Shown: positions 1 through 11,537 of the stretch, in pieces
Position numbering within the stretch: position 1 is the stretch's first letter
How the letters are laid out: each line of letters begins with the position of its first letter
Origin: Lingula anatina
Lineage: Eukaryota; Brachiopoda; Lingulata; Lingulida; Lingulidae
Direction of reading: 5' to 3'
DNA length: 64,000 nt
Assembly: GCF_001039355.2 (NCBI RefSeq)
Contig: NW_019774569.1
Coordinates: 16,272-80,271 of the forward strand
Notes under the pieces: generated by a model
The model's input: the letters and a program-made list of their open reading frames with translations, nothing else
Database searches by the model: none
Told to the model about the DNA's origin: nothing
Translations under genes and position numbers: made by a program

Positions 1-2190
1 ACACTTTTAATTGACCGTACTTTCGTATATTGTATGATCATACAGCCAGACTTCCCCCTGTTGCACGTTGTAGTTGGATTGTCATTGCGCCTATGTCAAT
101 GCACCTCATTTAATTTCAATATTATAATATAAGCATAATATAAGTAATATGTTATTTCCTTATTCCTCTTTCATTATCATTCATGTTTTATAAATACTTG
201 AACGATTGAATGCAGATATTTCAAATTAAAACGTAAGTACATAAATAAATTATACATTTATAAATTAATGCAATAGGAATTTTTTGAGACAGATTGATGC
301 TGACGCTCATGCATTTCAACCAAACAAACAATAATTAGTTCAATTTTTGACTGCGGAAATTTCATATAGGGTGAAATAACTGATAACAAATTTAACTAGC
401 AGTTTGTTAGCAACACTAAAAACCAGCTGCGCGTGCCAAACTAGTGAACAAAAGGACATTTCGCTTCGCGTGGCACGCCTTAGCATGGGTTTAGCCTCTT
501 CAAGCTATAATCCTATCGCCGCAACAAACAATAGGGACCTTCTGGCTGATGTATCCTGCTGTTAATTACACCTAGTTACAGCGGATTGTCACGCTCGCGC
601 TTGGCCACAGAAACCGGCGTCATGGGGTTCACTCGTATTAAGTATTGTGTTATTCCACCTAAGCTATTGTGTTTGTGCGTTCGAATTTTGAAGGGATTTA
701 TACGGCCCTCCATTGTTTGTCCGCCCCCTTCTATTCACAAGATAGGGATTAAAACATTTCGAACGTTGTTACACCGGTGTACAACGGAAACAAAATTATT
801 CCGACCACTGTATATCTTCAGCGGATATATCTAGGGATTCGGAATTTCAAGCTTTAAGTAAGTTGTTATTAGAAATAGATTTAAATGATCAAATTTGACT
901 GTAGATTCCATTATTGCCGTTCTTATCATTCATATTTCAAAATTAGTTATCAAATAAATTTCGCCGTATCGTCTGTGAATAGTTAATTAAGAAATTGCTA
1001 ACTATAAATTGACTATCATAATCCAAAATTTCAGCTTATCATTTAATGTATCAGATAAATATAATGTAATCAAAATTCTAAGATTGGAATAATCTATAAA
1101 GCTATAACGAAAAACTCATTGACCGACAATTCACCGACGATTAACGACATGAACCTGTCGCAATTTTAACTATATTTTCATTCTGATATATTGCTCTGTT
1201 ATCGTATTACGAAATTGGCTAATATTCGAAAAGTCAGTCGCCCGTTTTGAACTAACTTTAATAAATGAAATATGTTTTCTGAAGTATTCAATAGGTAATT
1301 AAAGGAGACAATGAGACACTATGTCACATATGTCACAATTGCCTAATATTCGAAAAGTCAGTCGCCCGTTTTGGACTAATATTTACAACTGAAATGTGTT
1401 TTCTTAAGGATCCAATAAGCAATTAAAGGAGACAAAGAGACATTATGCCATAATAGGGTATCTATCATTTTTATTGTGAACGCAAAGTCAACAAAATATA
1501 GTGTACCTGAAAACAGTTATGTCACGTGTCCTGGGCTCAGTCTTTGCAAATGTTTCAAGGGCTTTTGGTAATGATACATTGGAGGTAATGTCGTCATTGA
1601 GTACTTAGGCACTGTGTCATTTGTGTCCAAATGACTGTCATTACCATTCAAAGCCACATTCAAAATCGTAATCTGAAAAAAAGTGCTTGGGGCAGAGATG
1701 TCACTGCTAAATTAAGGTGTCCAATACGCATACAAGGTCATTGAACCGCTAATGTAGTAGGTCACTTAAATGAGTGTTTTGAAGGACCTGGTGAAATAAA
1801 AAAAATGTTACCAATTTATATAGATTTCGAAAACTTTATTTTTCAAAAATCTCTGGGGTAGGTGGGGTGGGTTATTGCTCTACTTTGCCCTAAATTAAAA
1901 TATCTAGATCAACATATCGATTTTTTAGAAGTCATCTTATTTCACATACCTGCTATAATAAACTTGCCATCCGGAAACCGAGGCCACAGGCAACGCCTTC
2001 GAAAAAGGCTACATGGTCCAATTGACATTTTGCTTATTTAAGTAGTTTTCAAAAATAATGATAACATATCATAAATCAAAATCCAGTGGCAGGCCAAAAT
2101 GGTCAATTTCACAACGTAAGTGGTTAGTTAAAACGGTGGTTAAAAATCTACCAATCATGGTCATCCTTGACACGGCTAATTTTGCCAACC
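1..2190. other. Gene-free flank with a tandem duplication
   Basis: I see no supportable exon here; the longest frame (586-834) shows no family resemblance. A diverged tandem duplication with a period of about 124 bp occupies roughly 1213-1455. Both copies carry the same run beginning AATATTCGAAAAGTCAGTCG, followed by a shared AATTAAAGGAGACAA segment. Confidence 0.6.
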
Positions 2191-2192
2191 AG

Positions 2193-2199
2193 ATAAATA
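2193..2199 (+). promoter_or_regulatory. Candidate TATA box of the cysteine-rich gene
   Basis: ATAAATA lies about 85 bp before the start codon of the secreted cysteine-rich gene. A TTCACTG initiator-like stretch sits at about 2221, the usual 25-30 bp downstream. This is inferred from motif and spacing only. Confidence 0.4.
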
Positions 2200-2282
2200 C
2201 GGCCGCCGTGGGAAAGGCACTTCACTGTCGATAGAGGTTTCGATAGAGAGAGAGACACTAGGACCAAGTGACCGTCATCACC

Positions 2283-3628
2283 ATGCAAACAGCTCTAGCC
2301 GTGCTGGTACTCCTACTGGGAGTTGCCTCTCTCGCAAGCGGACAAGGCCTTGTATTCCCATGCGCCAGCATGCAGGCCGTGTGCCGCTATCTGGGCCGTG
2401 GAACCACGGTGAAGATGACCTATCCCACATCGGTCAGATCCTGCATCTGTGGATCCGCAGCCGGACCCTCTCCGGGCAATCCGGTAGGATGCAACTGGAA
2501 CCCCATGGGCGGTGAACTCGACGCTCTTGGAAAGTGTCACAATATGCAAGAGGTAGGTTGACTGTTGTAGAGTCCACAGCCCGATATGACGCTATAAGGC
2601 CCTTTGCAGCTAGATAACATTATTTTGTTTTCTGGAGACGAAACCAGTCAAAATGTAGTAATCTAGCTCCGCAAAGGCCTATTGCATTTACATGCTGTTG
2701 TGATTATTTGTTACATTTTTATCTGTGCCTTTAGATCCTAAAAAACTAGCAATAAATAAAATGTAGATAGATAGATAGATAGATATAAGAAATATAATAG
2801 ATTAGAAATAAATAAGATACGTTTTAATAATTAAAGAGGTTTATAAAATGACAAATAAAGAAGCCATAGAGTCTTTCCGTGTTAATCTTTTGGACTCATG
2901 GATTTCACCTTCCACATAAAGGCAGTCAATTTGAAAATATCTATAACATGTTAAAAAGTAGCGGACTAAGACCATTACATAGAGAATATTCCTACCTATC
3001 GCTCAGTAAATGTCGATTTGTCAACCTAATTAGTGATAAGTCAACATTGAATTCACAATAGATTTTGAATGCTGACTTTTAAATGTTGATTCAGGATTAA
3101 ATCTTCGTTAATCAACGTTTAAACTTAATTTGAATATCAGGCGCAGCATTTATTCAACATGTTGTACTGATTTACTTTTCATAGTTATCAATATGCTCTT
3201 CCTTGGACAATATTTGACAACGGTCCAGTTCTAATATGAGAGCTGGATCAACAAAAATGGCACTGATAATCATAAATTGCCATATCTTATACTGATTATT
3301 ATTTTTTAATTTTATTTTTGAACTGTTCTTTTCCATTTTCAAACATACATTGGTGCAGTGCGGGCGAGCACCTATAAATTTCCTCCATCAAACACAAGGT
3401 ATTTGAAAGCTACGGACATAATTGGTATATCCATGCATTCCATCGTTACAGGTGTGTTCACACGTGGATAAAGATCACGAACGTGTGCAAATTAACTGGG
3501 ATGATGGATCGGCGAGATTCGGCTGTGTGTGCGGGTCCGACCACCCCCCCGGCACTCCAAATTTCGCAGTTGTTGGCTGTAACTGGAGGCCTCCATTAGG
3601 CCGGCGCCTGCCTCCAATTGAGAAGTAG
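2283..3628 (+). CDS. Small secreted protein with two cysteine modules
   Basis: Two coding exons, 2283-2552 and 3452-3628 (stop TAG), joined in phase 0 across a GT-AG intron, encode 148 residues. The start is the ATG at 2283 in good context; the frame is open slightly upstream but has no earlier ATG. Residues 1 to about 20 form a signal peptide (MQTALAVLVLLLG then small residues), so the product should be secreted. The mature part is a duplication of one module of about 55 residues: C-x(5-6)-C, a spacer, C-x-C-G-S, a Pro/Gly stretch, then V-G-C-N-W-x-P-x-x-G. Five cysteines recur in each module, and the second module starts C-x-x-M-Q-x-V-C across the splice junction. I do not recognise the family and assign no function. 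The odd number of cysteines per module suggests an inter-module disulfide or a free thiol. Confidence 0.75.
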
Positions 3629-4149
3629 GAATTAAAGGTGGGTAATTGATCTAATGCATTATCACTCGATAGAGCTGATAAATGTTTATCTAAAAATGTA
3701 AGGAATCAATTCTCCTTCCTCTGATCTCTTACCCTCGCCTCTTTCTTTTTAAAGGCACATAACGAGACGCAAAAAGAACAGGCTCGTACTCAGGTGGGGC
3801 AGGTTCATCCTGGTAAAAATTTGATAAGATTCACGACGATTTAATGATAAAAGGTCCACTTTTCAGAAAAAAGAATCCCTCTTTTAAAACTGTTGGCGGG
3901 CCTGAGTCGTTTATCCATCAGACTCGAACAGTTATCGGATTGTAATAATTTTCATTCTATTTTCAGCAGCCCACCCCTATCCAGCACGAACAGACGACGT
4001 GAGGCCGCCGACATCATCTGAAACTGAAGAATAAGAAAATTCTAATTTTTGGATTTCGGCTCATGTCTGTAATATATCGCTGCATGAATCAATTTTATTA
4101 TTTATTTCTAATTTCCTTCCTACACAGAGAGTTTAGAAAGGTATGAAAA

Positions 4150-4163
4150 AATAAATGAATAAA
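4150..4163 (+). terminator. Polyadenylation signals
   Basis: Two overlapping-range AATAAA hexamers (4150-4155 and 4158-4163) lie about 520 bp after the stop of the cysteine-rich gene. Possible 3' UTR splice sites at about 3639 (donor) and 3967 (acceptor) would shorten that distance. Confidence 0.45.
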
Positions 4164-4169
4164 TGATTC

Positions 4170-5700
4170 AAGTTACTTGTCGTTTTGACTTATACTTTTG
4201 ATCGCTCACTAATTCTCAGTCAGTGTTAAGCCTATCTAACACAGAAGTTGATTCAAATATATGAAATTATTTGAACAAGTCTCAACCTCCTGATAATAAG
4301 GACTGAGTTTAACTGCTGATATAAGGCCAATACCTTAATACATAAAGATGACAAGATGTTCGCAGCTGTACCCAGTACAAGGCACTTACTCAAGAAAAAC
4401 AATTTTTTTAATTATATTTACTGGGTCATTAATGTGATATCTACTCCAGTAGTGAAAAAAATTCGTGGGCTTTACTCTCAACTCTAGACAGAAGCATATC
4501 CGAGCTCCCGGTCGGCTTCCTTCCGTTTCTCCCATCACCCTGTGAAGATCTGAGGGAACAATACGTAGTGCCTTAAATACTTTGGTGTTTTAGTCTCCAA
4601 ATTCTATAAAATAGCAATTTGTCTTATAAATAGGCCGACCTAGGATTATATTTATTATTACTGAAGATCCCAATTACAACCAAGACGTACATGTATTTTG
4701 GTTTAGCGCTTTTTAGATTTTTATCAAAACATTCAATTTTTACGAGGCTACGAATCGTCTCCTGTAGATTAGTGCCATTGCCTTGCTTTCATAAAAATTA
4801 AATTTGTTTATCATTTCGCGGCAGTGAAAGTTTAATGCGATACGTCGGTTAATTTCGCCGACCTGGTGGGTTTTCTGATATGAAGTGCCTAAACTTAACC
4901 TTCTTACATTTTCGAATGCAATTAGTAATAACATTAGCGATCAAGCACGTATATGTTCTTATGAAGAGTGGGGGAGGGGTGAAAAATTCCCTTGGGGCCA
5001 CATTTAACACTATAAATACAAAAGGAATCCCCTTACAATAAAAGCAAAATAAATTTTATTCTAATGAAAGTCCAATGGCTTTACTTTTTAATACAACCAA
5101 CAGAATATTTCCAATATAATTTCTCAAAACGACACCAGAAAGCTAATTAAATTAAATCAACCAGACGGTAAACAGTGGCAGACTTTGTCAATTTCACCAA
5201 CTTGTTTATTTCAAACAACGTACTTTCGCACATGCGCAGTCATTTGAATCCTGTGCTTGCCTAAGTCCCTTTTACTTCATAAGGGCGCGTGTTAATCAAT
5301 TTTAGTGTTGGATGGGCTTACCATTCAGAAAACAGCTACGTAGAGTGTTCCTTCCTTTAGGGAAAAGTGCGGACTTAATAATCTTTGGACTTTCGGCATG
5401 TACCTGAAAAAAAAAAGAAATTTGATGAAAATTTTAAATAAACCATTGTACTGAATAAACCACCATGATTTAGACTTCTTTACTTCCAGGAAGGATTAAA
5501 AAGACGTCAATACGAATTTGACTTTCATCAAAATGATAACAAAGGTGTTTTGAAATTTCCTTGATAGTGGCTCAGGGTCTAAGGTGAACAAGTGAATTGT
5601 TTTAACTACATATTAAAAAATATATTCTTTAAAACTTGCTCACATACTCAGCTGACAAGGGAGTGGATAAGAATAGCAGTGGATTGAGGAGGGAGAGTAG
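4170..5700. other. Spacer, no feature recognised
   Basis: AT-rich sequence with many stops in all frames. I see no splice-bounded exon, RNA gene or clear repeat. Confidence 0.5.
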
Positions 5701-5718
5701 AGTTACGTTGAATCGTAA

Positions 5719-6030
5719 GAGTTGAGTCCATCCCATTGAAAAGGGGTGTCAGGTGGGGCGAGTCCATTTCATTGAAAAGGGGTGTCAGGTGGGGCGAGTC
5801 CATTTCATTGAAAAGGGGTGTCAGGTGGGGTGAGTCCATTCCATTGAAAAGGGGTGTCAGGTGGGGCGAGTCCATTCCACAGAAAAAAGGGGTGTCAGGT
5901 GGGGCGAGTCCATTCCACAGAAAAAAGGGGTGTCAGGTGGGGCGAGTCCATTCCATTGAAAGGGGTGTCAGGTGGGATGAGTCCATTCAACATGAGGAGG
6001 GGTGGCAGGTGGGGCGAGTACATTAAATTG
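5719..6030. repeat. Minisatellite, about 36-bp unit, eight copies
   Basis: Tandem units of about 36-39 bp share the core GGGGTGTCAGGTGGGGCGAG followed by TCCATTC/TCA. About eight copies run from 5719 to 6030; the distal ones differ by an A-run insertion (CCACAGAAAAAAGG) and substitutions. Long open frames on both strands here come only from the repeat period and are not genes. Confidence 0.9.
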
Positions 6031-6807
6031 GACAAGCGACAGGTGCATTGACCCCATTTTACCAAAGGTGCCTTATGGGGCAATTCAATTCTATTTGAGA
6101 TTCTCAAATTTAGCTTTTCCACAATTTAATAAAACTTAGCATTATTTATTGTGCATTATTAAATTTGTTAGATTCGAAATAGGTCACAAAACACTAAGTA
6201 ATCATAAAATATATCTTAATTTTTTTTTTATCTCAATTTGGTTCAGTGAAAAGGGAAAAAAGTGTGTTCTTATATTCCTTTAAAATATAAATGTTGGGAA
6301 AATTTAGACTTTACCATTATTAGGTTACGTCAGAATATTTTCACTTTTTTCCTTTTTCTTTTTAAATTTGAAATATTCATGTCAATAATAAGTCACCAAC
6401 TATTTATCAATTTACGGAAGCATTAACCAGAACCTGTTGAAAATGGGTCCGTCCTATATTAAGAAATATAAGCAAATTATTTCTAAGAGGGACGACAAAC
6501 TTATAAGTTCCATTTTGCTATTAAACAGAAATTGAATGTGAATAATATTACTCATTTCTTCTTATCATATAACTTTTATCGTTATTATCATAACATCATA
6601 ACAAAATAAAAAACAGAATTACATAAGTATTTATTCAATTTTCACATAATATATGCACGGTTCCTGGATGTGAAACGAAGGCTTGGTACGGAGGGTTGTT
6701 TGCAGGGGCATGTTTTGCAGAATCTCGTTGAGCTGCTGAAAAGAGAAAATAATGTTTACAACTATGGACTAAACGGAGAGGCTATTAGTATACGCAAAAC
6801 ATACGTA

Positions 6808-8477
6808 GGGGAGAGCGGGGTTGGTTGGAACACTTTTCACTTTTTTTGCGATATCTCAGCAGTCAAAGCTTTGGGGACAAAAATAAAAACACTGATAGGG
6901 GATAAGTATATGCCGCACTCATCTATGAAATAAAACATCAAGTAGGTATTTTTATTTTAGAGTAATAAATACTCAAAGTTGCCTCTTAAAACGTTCCATC
7001 TCACCCCACCCGCGGGGTAAGTTGGAACAGTCAGTGGGGTGAGTTGGAACAAGAGGGCGAGTTGGAACGCTTGCATATAAATTCAAAGTATAATTCATTT
7101 TAAGAGTAGGTTTATCTATATTAATTTCCCAACAAGAACGTATTACCTTGTATTCGTATCTCCATAGTTTGTAAGCATTTTTTAGGTTTATAATTTGCTT
7201 TCAAANCAATTATTGCTGGACTTGAGCTGTTTTGGGGTTTTCTTAAGTGCGCTATAGTGTGCTGTAGCACCTCTTCCGGTGAGGGCAACTAAGATTTCAA
7301 CTGAAACTTTGCCTAAGTTACGAGGTGAATGTTTGTCTTTTCTGGCGGATTTTGTACTCTCGTTCACTAAACATTAACAGCAACCCCCAATCCATTACAC
7401 AAAGCATTTAAAACAATATTGGCAGAATTGGTGTTGTATAGTTTATCCATAACGTAGGCTCTCAGCTAGAATATTTTCATTTTGCCGCGAAATGCAGAGT
7501 AAGGCTTCGTTCACATGCAATGTCTATTTTCTAAATTCTATTTTCTATTTGCGGTATGTCTTATGATCACGGTCTGTGGCCTGAATATCCCGCGGCGTAA
7601 TTACTGGCAGCGCGAGCCAGTTACTATAAGTTACTATAAGTAACTGGCTCGCGCTGCCAGTAATTACGCGGCGGGATATTCAGGGCACAGACCGTGATCA
7701 TAAGACATACCGCAAATAGAAAATAGAAATTAGAAAATAGACATTGCATGTGAACGAAGCCTTATAATCGACATTTTCTTCCACTTCTAACAGAAATTTA
7801 TCGCAAAGAGTAACAGTTGGCATGCAGACCTCTTTCGACCAAACAGCTAGCAACTGCATTTAACAAGCAGTGACCATCCCCCCTTGTATTTTCTACAAGC
7901 ATGTACATTCCGGCATCTTGGAGATGTTCTACCAGCTGGATTTCGTCTCCAGTTGGAGTTGTACTGGGTTACTACATTACTACTCTCTTTAAAGTTGAAA
8001 ATAAAACATTTAGAGAGATAAAAAAAAAAATGAAAAGCACCGTGCGGGGTGGGTTGGAACACTCCTGACAGTGTTCCAACTGGCCCCATGTCAAATGTTC
8101 CGACCAACCCCCATGACGTCATGGCCTACTTATGACACTGTACTTCTTTAACACGTGGGAGGTGATTAAAAAAAACTACAGCTTTTTGAACATAAAGGTG
8201 GTCCTAAGCGCTATGCACAATTTCAGTGATATAATCCTTATACTTTGGTCTACAGCACGATGAGAGTCAAAAATATGAAAACTTACTTCGAGTAGCGAAA
8301 ATGAGTTTTTTTCGCATAAAACTTTTACTGCATTTTCGAAACTTCCAAAAGTTTACCGGATGAATGGCCATACCAAGTGACATTTTTATTCTGAAGGAGC
8401 ACATGATCGGTCTTGTGGTTTAAGAAATAAAGCCAATGTTCCAACTTACCCGCGTTCCAACCCACCCCGCTCTCCCC
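6808..8477. mobile_element. 1.67-kb TIR element flanked by TA
   Basis: The left end (GGGGAGAGCGGGGT at 6808) is repeated in inverted orientation at the right end (CCGCTCTCCCC ending 8477), extending about 26 bp with few mismatches. A TA dinucleotide flanks each side (6806-6807 and 8478-8479), as expected of a TA-targeting DNA transposon. No transposase frame is present, so it is non-autonomous. GTTGGAAC-type motifs recur near both ends (about 6826, 7024, 7045, 7064 and inverted copies 8040-8460). It contains a single N at 7206 and the large palindrome at 7501-7763. Confidence 0.75.
7501..7763. repeat. 263-bp near-perfect palindrome
   Basis: The sequence from AAGGCTTCGTTCACATGC to its reverse complement ending at 7763 forms two arms of about 120 bp around a short ACTATAAGTT centre. 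Only a few mismatches are visible. A transcript or single strand would fold into one long hairpin. It lies inside the TIR element at 6808-8477 and is probably a separate foldback MITE inserted there. Confidence 0.9.
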
Positions 8478-9429
8478 TAATATCACAACAGAGAGAGTAC
8501 TTATATTTACTGGCTTGACTGATGTTCATGCTCAGCTAGCCAGGAAAATCAGGGAGCGTCCTGCATCCCGTACTTTTGGAGTCCCAATGCATTGTAACCA
8601 ATAAATTCTACCATTCAGATTGACACGCATGTGGTTATGTAATGGAAATAGGCTACTATTAGTAGTACATATACAAGGACTCATGTTATAAAAACATGTA
8701 TTTTTCGTAAATATAATTTAATTCGTCTGCTGCTTAAGCATTTAATGGAAGAAATAGTGATACTTACAAATATGTATTTGCTTCTACACCTAGTAAAAAG
8801 TCGATCTTCTGACTGCACCACCTGCCCATGCTGTGTCTACACCCAACCCTGTCTAACTTCCAAGTGACCGTTCGTGACGAAAACTCTCACTTTGACGAGC
8901 AACGTACTTATTGTTATGCAAATTACAGCAGGTATGGTTCATTTAAGGTGAGAGACTGTCACTGAAACTGGTCACGAATGGTCAATAATAATCCGTCGGT
9001 GATGCCTTTCCTTAGGGCCCCTTTACACTGGACGGCGTCCTTTCTGCGTCCAGCAGTACGGTCCCATTTGAGAGTTAAAAAATTATAATACTTTACGTGC
9101 CGACAACTGGCCGATCATTGAGCATTCATTCTGATACAAAATCAATGCTCGTGCCTTTTTATTAAGACCACAGCGATGCCAAATTTCATGGTCGCAGAAA
9201 GGACGCAGAAAGGACGCCGTCCAGTGTAAAGGGGGTATTACGCTCAGTGCTCTGCATAAAATCGATGCCTCATACGTTCGCTTACATGTACCCTTTGCCC
9301 AAGTATGGACGGATATATATTGCACCCAGGACCCCCCTGACCCCCCTCTGAATCCGCCACTGTATAGGCCCTATACTGAGAGAGTGGGAGAGAGAGAGGC
9401 GCGAAAACTAGACACCCCTGTCCGATATT

Positions 9430-10300
9430 AAACTAGAAAAGCACTCCAAGAGCGCAGACCTCCGCCAAGGCAGCATTATTTTTATTATTATTGATTATTG
9501 ATTGATTATTGATCCGGACAACCACTAAAAACTAATAACTTCTAAGTTAACCCATTTCTGCTAAGTTATCCCATTTCTGAACTACCCTGAATATTTCATC
9601 AGAATCGGTCCATAACTTTTTACTTATGTTGATGATTGATTTTTTATTATTGATTGATTATTGATCCTTATCACCACCAAAAACTAATCACTTCTTAGTG
9701 AACCCATTTCTCACCTACCCTGAACATTTCATCAAAATCGGTCCATAACTTTTTACTTATGTTGATGATTGATTTTTCAGCCATTCCACGAAAAAGGGTA
9801 CAATTCTGAATAATACCTGTCGCAGCTTATTTTCGGTAGTAAAAGCATCTGCAATTTTGCTTTTTTTAGCCTTTTTTAGCAGGACCCGATGTGTTCTACT
9901 TAAAAAACAACAATTAATATAGTACCACTTGCTTTGACGGGAACCCCGGGGGTCTTAANGTGGAATGGCTGTTTTGATTATTGATTATTGATTGATTATT
10001 GATCCTTATCACCACCAAAAACTAATCACTTCTTAGTGAACCCATTTCTCACCTACCCTGAACTTTTCATCAAAATCGGTCCATAACTTTGTGAGTTATG
10101 TTGATGATTGATTTTTTATTATTGATTATTGATTGGTTAGTGATCCGGATCACCAACAAAAACTAATCACTTCTAAGTTAACCCATTTCCCACCTACCCT
10201 GAAAATTTCATCAAAATCGGTCCATGAATTTTTTAGTTATGTTGATGACAAACAAACAAACAGACAGACGGGTGAAAACATAACCTCCTTGTAATAAGAA
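9430..10300. mobile_element. Interspersed repeat with four internal tandem units
   Basis: The left end (AGCGCAGACCTCCGCCAAGG at about 9450) is the inverted counterpart of the end seen near 15660, so this and 15440-15685 belong to one family. Between them are four tandem units of about 145-150 bp (from about 9486, 9637, 9975 and 10125). Each has a TGATTATTGATT stretch, an ACTAATCACTTCT core and a CATCAAAATCGGTCCATAAC block. The right end carries CAAACAAACAAACAGACAGACGG. A second element is inserted between units two and three. Confidence 0.75.
9778..9971. mobile_element. Nested MITE with CAGCCATTCCAC termini
   Basis: A 194-bp insertion begins CAGCCATTCCAC and ends with the inverted GTGGAATGGCTG. 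It interrupts the tandem units of the surrounding repeat, with T-rich sequence on both sides. An N occurs at 9959. It has no coding capacity and I cannot assign a superfamily. Confidence 0.75.
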
Positions 10301-10329
10301 AATACCACCTATCATTAAAGACACATTAG

Positions 10330-10440
10330 GTTTTTTTTTTTTTTTCGAATCCTTGCCAATAAAGCGAGGCAACTGTTTTGTATTTGTATATCTCTCGTCT
10401 CCCCCGACCACCACCACCCTCCCCCCCCCCCCAATCCCCT
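10330..10440. repeat. Low-complexity tracts
   Basis: A T-run at about 10330-10346 and a C-rich run at about 10420-10432. No coding interpretation is supported. Confidence 0.7.
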
Positions 10441-11186
10441 CACTCCTTGAGAAAAAAACTCCAATGACCAGCAACGAGTCAAGCGGGTCAAGGTCTAAAA
10501 TTGAAGTTTATCTTGGATGAATGCAATCGGTGAACAGTTATTTTACATTTCATCAACTGGACACAATCATAATGAACAAGAGTTAGTGGATCTGTAAAAC
10601 TGACTTAGACCTCTCTCGACCTACTTGGGGGCCTGTAAACATTCTGCGACATGTAAATGTAGTAGCTGACTACTCATGTTAAAAAGCTAGAAGTGACAGA
10701 ATCAACCGTATAGACTACAACGTTGACAATAAGGTAGGCCTACTGAGTACATGTAATTGGTGATTTATACTATAGGCTATAGGCCTATATGGCAGGGTAT
10801 GTTTTACGTCTTTAAATAGAAAATGTAACTCTCAAGCCTACTTCAAATGAATAATACCAGAATGCACATTTGTCAGTTTTGCTTTTAAGTATTGTCATTT
10901 GTAATATGCTAAAGTGTCTTTGAACTCCTGCTGAATTCTACTATAATCTTATTATACTGGTATGTGTTTATATAGGCCTACTAGTACTATCAGCCGTACT
11001 ACAAGTATGCAGGCAGAGCATACAGTAGCATGCTACATATAGGCCGCTGCTTATGTTAATTCTATTTTCACTTGTGTGAGGTCACCCTCCTTCGGGTTGC
11101 GTCAGCAAATTCATACAGTGCGGTATGGTCAGAGCTACATGTATGTGTCCCCTTTTATATGGACATTTGGCAGTCACTCATTATAA

Positions 11187-11414
11187 GCAGAAATACTTTC
11201 AAACCGTTCGCTTACGGCTAACCTGGACGTAGGCCTTCATCAGACTGATGTGAGTAGATGTTATTACTCACTTAAAACGCTAGGTGGTAGGCCTATAGCG
11301 TCCTTGACCCGCTTATTAATGCCAGGTAGCTCGCTCCTCTTCCTCCCCTCCCCTCACGTCCTAAATTCTTTAATTCTGGGTCCTAGTAAGCAAACGGTTT
11401 GAAAGTATTTCAGC
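11187..11414. mobile_element. 228-bp TIR element (MITE)
   Basis: GCAGAAATACTTTCAAACCG at 11187 recurs as its reverse complement ending at 11414, giving terminal inverted repeats of about 28 bp with two or three mismatches. The interior has no open frame. It lies about 120 bp before the acceptor of the acetyltransferase gene's first coding exon, probably in a 5' UTR intron. Confidence 0.7.
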
Positions 11415-11537
11415 TTTTGTTTTGTAATTGTCATATATGTTCCAGCTACCAAGCTGATGAACATTTTTGCTCGGTACTGACGGATGTAAGGAGCAACCTA
11501 ATTTATTTAATTGTCATTTTTTCCTTTTCTCTTAGAG

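Noticed and set aside
5719-6030. CRISPR-like direct repeats
   Set aside because: Units are contiguous with no unique spacers, and the genome is animal.
5736-6122. Several open frames of 65-96 codons on both strands
   Set aside because: They are produced by the 36-bp minisatellite period and encode only its translation.
6670-6933. Open frame crossing the left end of the TIR element
   Set aside because: It reads from flank into transposon. Excising the element at TA extends the flank frame only about ten codons before a stop, so an interrupted gene is not convincing.
10330-10346. tRNA gene near a TTCGAATCC motif after the T-run
   Set aside because: The T-arm-like string has no accompanying acceptor stem, D-arm or anticodon arm.
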